A DNA stretch of 64,000 bases, from the NCBI RefSeq assembly GCF_025766255.1, contig NW_026516718.1, positions 1 through 64,000 on the forward strand, in the 5' to 3' direction. The position numbers and the translations under genes were made by a program. The notes beneath the pieces are model-generated. The model was given only the letters and a program-made list of their open reading frames with translations, had not been told where the DNA came from and did no database searches. Shown one piece after another: positions 61,592 through 64,000 of this stretch (the first letter of the stretch is position 1; the number at the start of each line of letters is the position of its first letter). This DNA comes from Zychaea mexicana (lineage: Eukaryota > Mucoromycota > Mucoromycetes > Mucorales > Lichtheimiaceae).

Positions 61592-64000
61592 TCAAGTGAA
61601 CACAAAGTTTACAGCGGCATTTACCAGGCCGGCCTCCTGGATCGGCTGGTCAAGTGATTCGATCAATTGTTTACGGTTGAAGACCAGCTACAAACAGAGC
61701 AAGAAAGAAAGTGTGCGTGTGAGAGAAGAAGGCTCATTAGAGTTTACGCCACGCTCGTGGTCCAGCGCATGGTTGTTTTTCTTTTTAGTGCTTTACCTCG
61801 AATGGTCGTTCCTGTGTTTCAGGTACTTCTGCCTTGACGAACTCAAACAAGTACCGGACTGGATCCGTCTTCAAGAACCGCCGAATGACCCGTTTGCCGT
61901 CCGCCATCCGCAACTGTATACGCGTCGAATTTGCAATGTCCGTCGGCTCATCACGCTTATTGGGCTGTATAGAATCCAGCACCGATAACGTTTGCTCTTC
62001 TGCCTCATCTTCGGCACCACCTTCCTGTTCTTGTACATCCTCCATTTTGCCTTCTTCTTTCCCTTGTATCTGCTGCTGTGGTGATGATGGTGATGATGAT
62101 AGTGATGACGATGCTGCTGGTTCTTTTTGTTCTTCAGTCGAGTCGGTAGGCTTGCCGTGCAGCGATGCCGCAATGGCAGCATTGAGTTGTTCTTCCTCAC
62201 TCATGTCTGAAACGCTCTATGTACCACCACACATAGAACAGGGACAAAGGAAAAACAAATAAGTACTGCCCCTTGCTGTTTTGATCAAGCTGTTCCTTTT
62301 CTTTCTATCCTCACCTTGGAAGACATTTTTGCCTTCTTCTTCGTTGCCGATGATGGCGCGTTATCCGAGCCCCCTTGTTGTTCCAAGAATTCCGTGACTA
62401 TTATACACATCGTTTCATCACCCCAAAAAGACGTGAGCTTTCTCTTCTTACGGCCAAAGCTGTGTATAGTGTATGCATACGAACCTTCCATGATGAGATC
62501 ACTCGGCGTTGGGACTGATTCCCACACTTTGACGCGTTCACCTAAGTAGTAAAGGTTAAGATGTGCATCCGCCATACGGTCCAATAGCCAACAAATCTAT
62601 TAACGTACCTGTACGAGCATCTATCACTGCAATGTGTGGGTATTTCTTGATGGGGTAATACGTCAAGTATCGTTTGCCCTCGGGGTTTTCGCGTTCATAC
62701 TGTGATATCGCACATCAGCCATCATAGACCCCATCACTTTCTTGCCTTCTAGCCCTTGAAACCCCAATCAATAGCAGCAGCTACCTGTAAAAACACAAAG
62801 GATTCTCGCACAATATCCTTTATAGTCGAATCACTCCAGAGATCTCGGTTTAAGATTTGGCATGTAAATTCCGTGGCGTCTTGCACGTTTACCATCATCC
62901 ACTTATTCTGTTCCCGTGCAGTAGTGCGTGCCTACGTATTCCGTACACAGACGCCAGATAAGTAAGCACAAAAGGGCCTTGTCATCATCCCATCCATTTA
63001 AAAAAACACAAGGGCAACAAGAAACGACGTACTTCTTCAAATCCACCCGAGTACATCAGATCGAATGGCGGTCGAAACAGATCGGCTAACCGCTTTGCCT
63101 TTGCACTGCTGACAGCGCCAAATCCATTTTCACCGCCTGATCCCTGCCCTGGTGCAATATTCCGATCTACATTGTTCATTACCATAAGCATATTGACGTT
63201 GAATATAGCAAACAAGGCATCCCACATTACAGCCACTTGTTGGAATTTCTGCGTTTTTTCTCTCTTCGATCATCCCCTTTCTTTTACACTCTCCCCTCAG
63301 CTCCTTTTCCTTCTCCCTTCTTTGTTTTCATTTTCTGTATAGAAACAACATACCCAAGTTTCTAATGAAATCTGGGCCAGGACTACCGCTTGACGAATCC
63401 CCTTGATTGAATACAGAGCGTCGAGCAGGGGCAGCTATGTAAATCAGAGACACAAAAAAAGAGACATCAATGGGTCATTATCATGCACATATTGAGTAAT
63501 CTGGTCTCCACAATAAACATACACTGTGTATTTCTCCATTATACATACCTTCGCCTGAACCCCATAATGACGACGAGCCTGCATCGAAAAGATGTCTGCT
63601 TCCAGCAAGAATATCACGTCTAGGTGCGATCGGTGCTCGGATCTGATGTTCTTGACGCTGGCGTAGTTCCCGTTCTTCACGTTCCAGCTGTCGAGCAAGA
63701 TCTTCGTCTGACACAGCAGCATTGCCCATATGGGGTGATGAACTCGACGAATCGCCTCGTGATTCCGTTTGCATGTCTTCTTGACCGCCGCTTTCAAGAA
63801 ATAACGTCACTGCAGTTTCAACATTGCCATCCGCCACCTACACATGCACATATAATAGAAACTTCAGGTTCTTTTTCTTTCTCTTGGCTTTGTGTGTTTG
63901 TCACGCTCTCTTCAAAATATTATAGTAAAAGGCGTTCGAGGATCGCACATCGTACTTGAAGATATTTTTGAGCGGTTTCTGTTGAAGCATTTGTAACAGC
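61592..64000 (-). CDS. UBA-UAS-UBX protein (UBXN7/Ubx5-like), 5' end cut by window edge
   Basis: Ten exons (from 64000: 64000-63956 partial, 63837-63549, 63434-63354, 63166-63033, 62931-62785, 62699-62609, 62541-62485, 62397-62315, 62216-61797, 61687-61592) join in frame over 480 visible residues. The start lies beyond the edge. The UBA-like part reads VTNASTETAQKYLQ and VADGNVETAVTLFLESGG. A coiled charged linker (EREERELRQRQEHQ) follows, then RSVFNQGDSSSG and the UAS thioredoxin-like domain (REQNKWMMVNVQDATEF, ILNRDLWSD, YYPIKKYPHIAVIDARTG). The C-terminal UBX domain has RIQLRMADGKRVIRRF and ends RKQLIESLDQPIQEAGL. UBXN7/Ubx5 link the Cdc48/p97 ATPase to ubiquitinated substrates. One acceptor (63166) was chosen over an alternative because it keeps GRNIAPGQG-like continuity. 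Confidence 0.9.

Overview
This is a nuclear genome window from a filamentous fungus. The best match is an early-diverging mould of the Mucoromycota, probably Mucorales, but this is inferred from gene content and not proven. The genes are split by many short GT-AG introns (about 50-130 bp) and packed on both strands. The set includes a Srk1/Rck2-type kinase, a Ppz-type phosphatase, a Zds1-type protein, a Mortierella-like fatty-acid elongase, and a local P450 family resembling the CYP509-like P450s of mucoralean fungi. The genus cannot be fixed from the sequence alone.

Layout. 1-3.4 kb: a 46-bp perfect inverted repeat beside a broken coiled-coil gene. 3.4-15.5 kb: a housekeeping and signalling block with a TDRD3-like OB-fold/RGG protein (+), Srk1/Rck2 kinase (-), pyruvate dehydrogenase E1 beta (-), Ppz phosphatase (-) and Zds1-like protein (-). 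15.5-19.4 kb: gene-poor. 19.4-22.0 kb: hot-dog thioesterase and ELO elongase (+). 22.0-25.3 kb: decayed coding fragments. 25.6-33.6 kb: diphosphomevalonate decarboxylase (-), mitochondrial glutamyl-tRNA synthetase (-), an unknown acidic protein (+), an ING-family PHD protein (-) and Per1/PGAP3 (+). 33.6-39.3 kb: long simple-repeat-rich upstream DNA and a forkhead transcription factor (+). 40.2-42.0 kb: a broken Fanzor/TnpB-like nuclease gene. 42.6-44.2 kb: farnesyltransferase/geranylgeranyltransferase-I alpha subunit (+). 44.5-59.0 kb: a P450 island with one pseudogene (invaded by a LINE-like fragment) and three intact 509-residue paralogues of identical exon design, with a pogo/Tc1-like non-autonomous element. 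59-61.5 kb: mostly non-coding, with a GC-rich structured island. 61.6-64 kb: a UBA-UAS-UBX protein (-) that runs off the right edge.

Connections. Mevalonate decarboxylase (isoprenoid supply) and the prenyltransferase alpha subunit (isoprenoid use) lie 16 kb apart. The kinase, Ppz phosphatase and Zds1-like gene, all tied in yeast to stress, cell-cycle and phosphatase control, lie within 10 kb. Two divergent gene pairs share promoters of about 240 bp. Exon boundaries were worked out by hand from splice consensus, reading-frame continuity and remembered family motifs. No database search was run.
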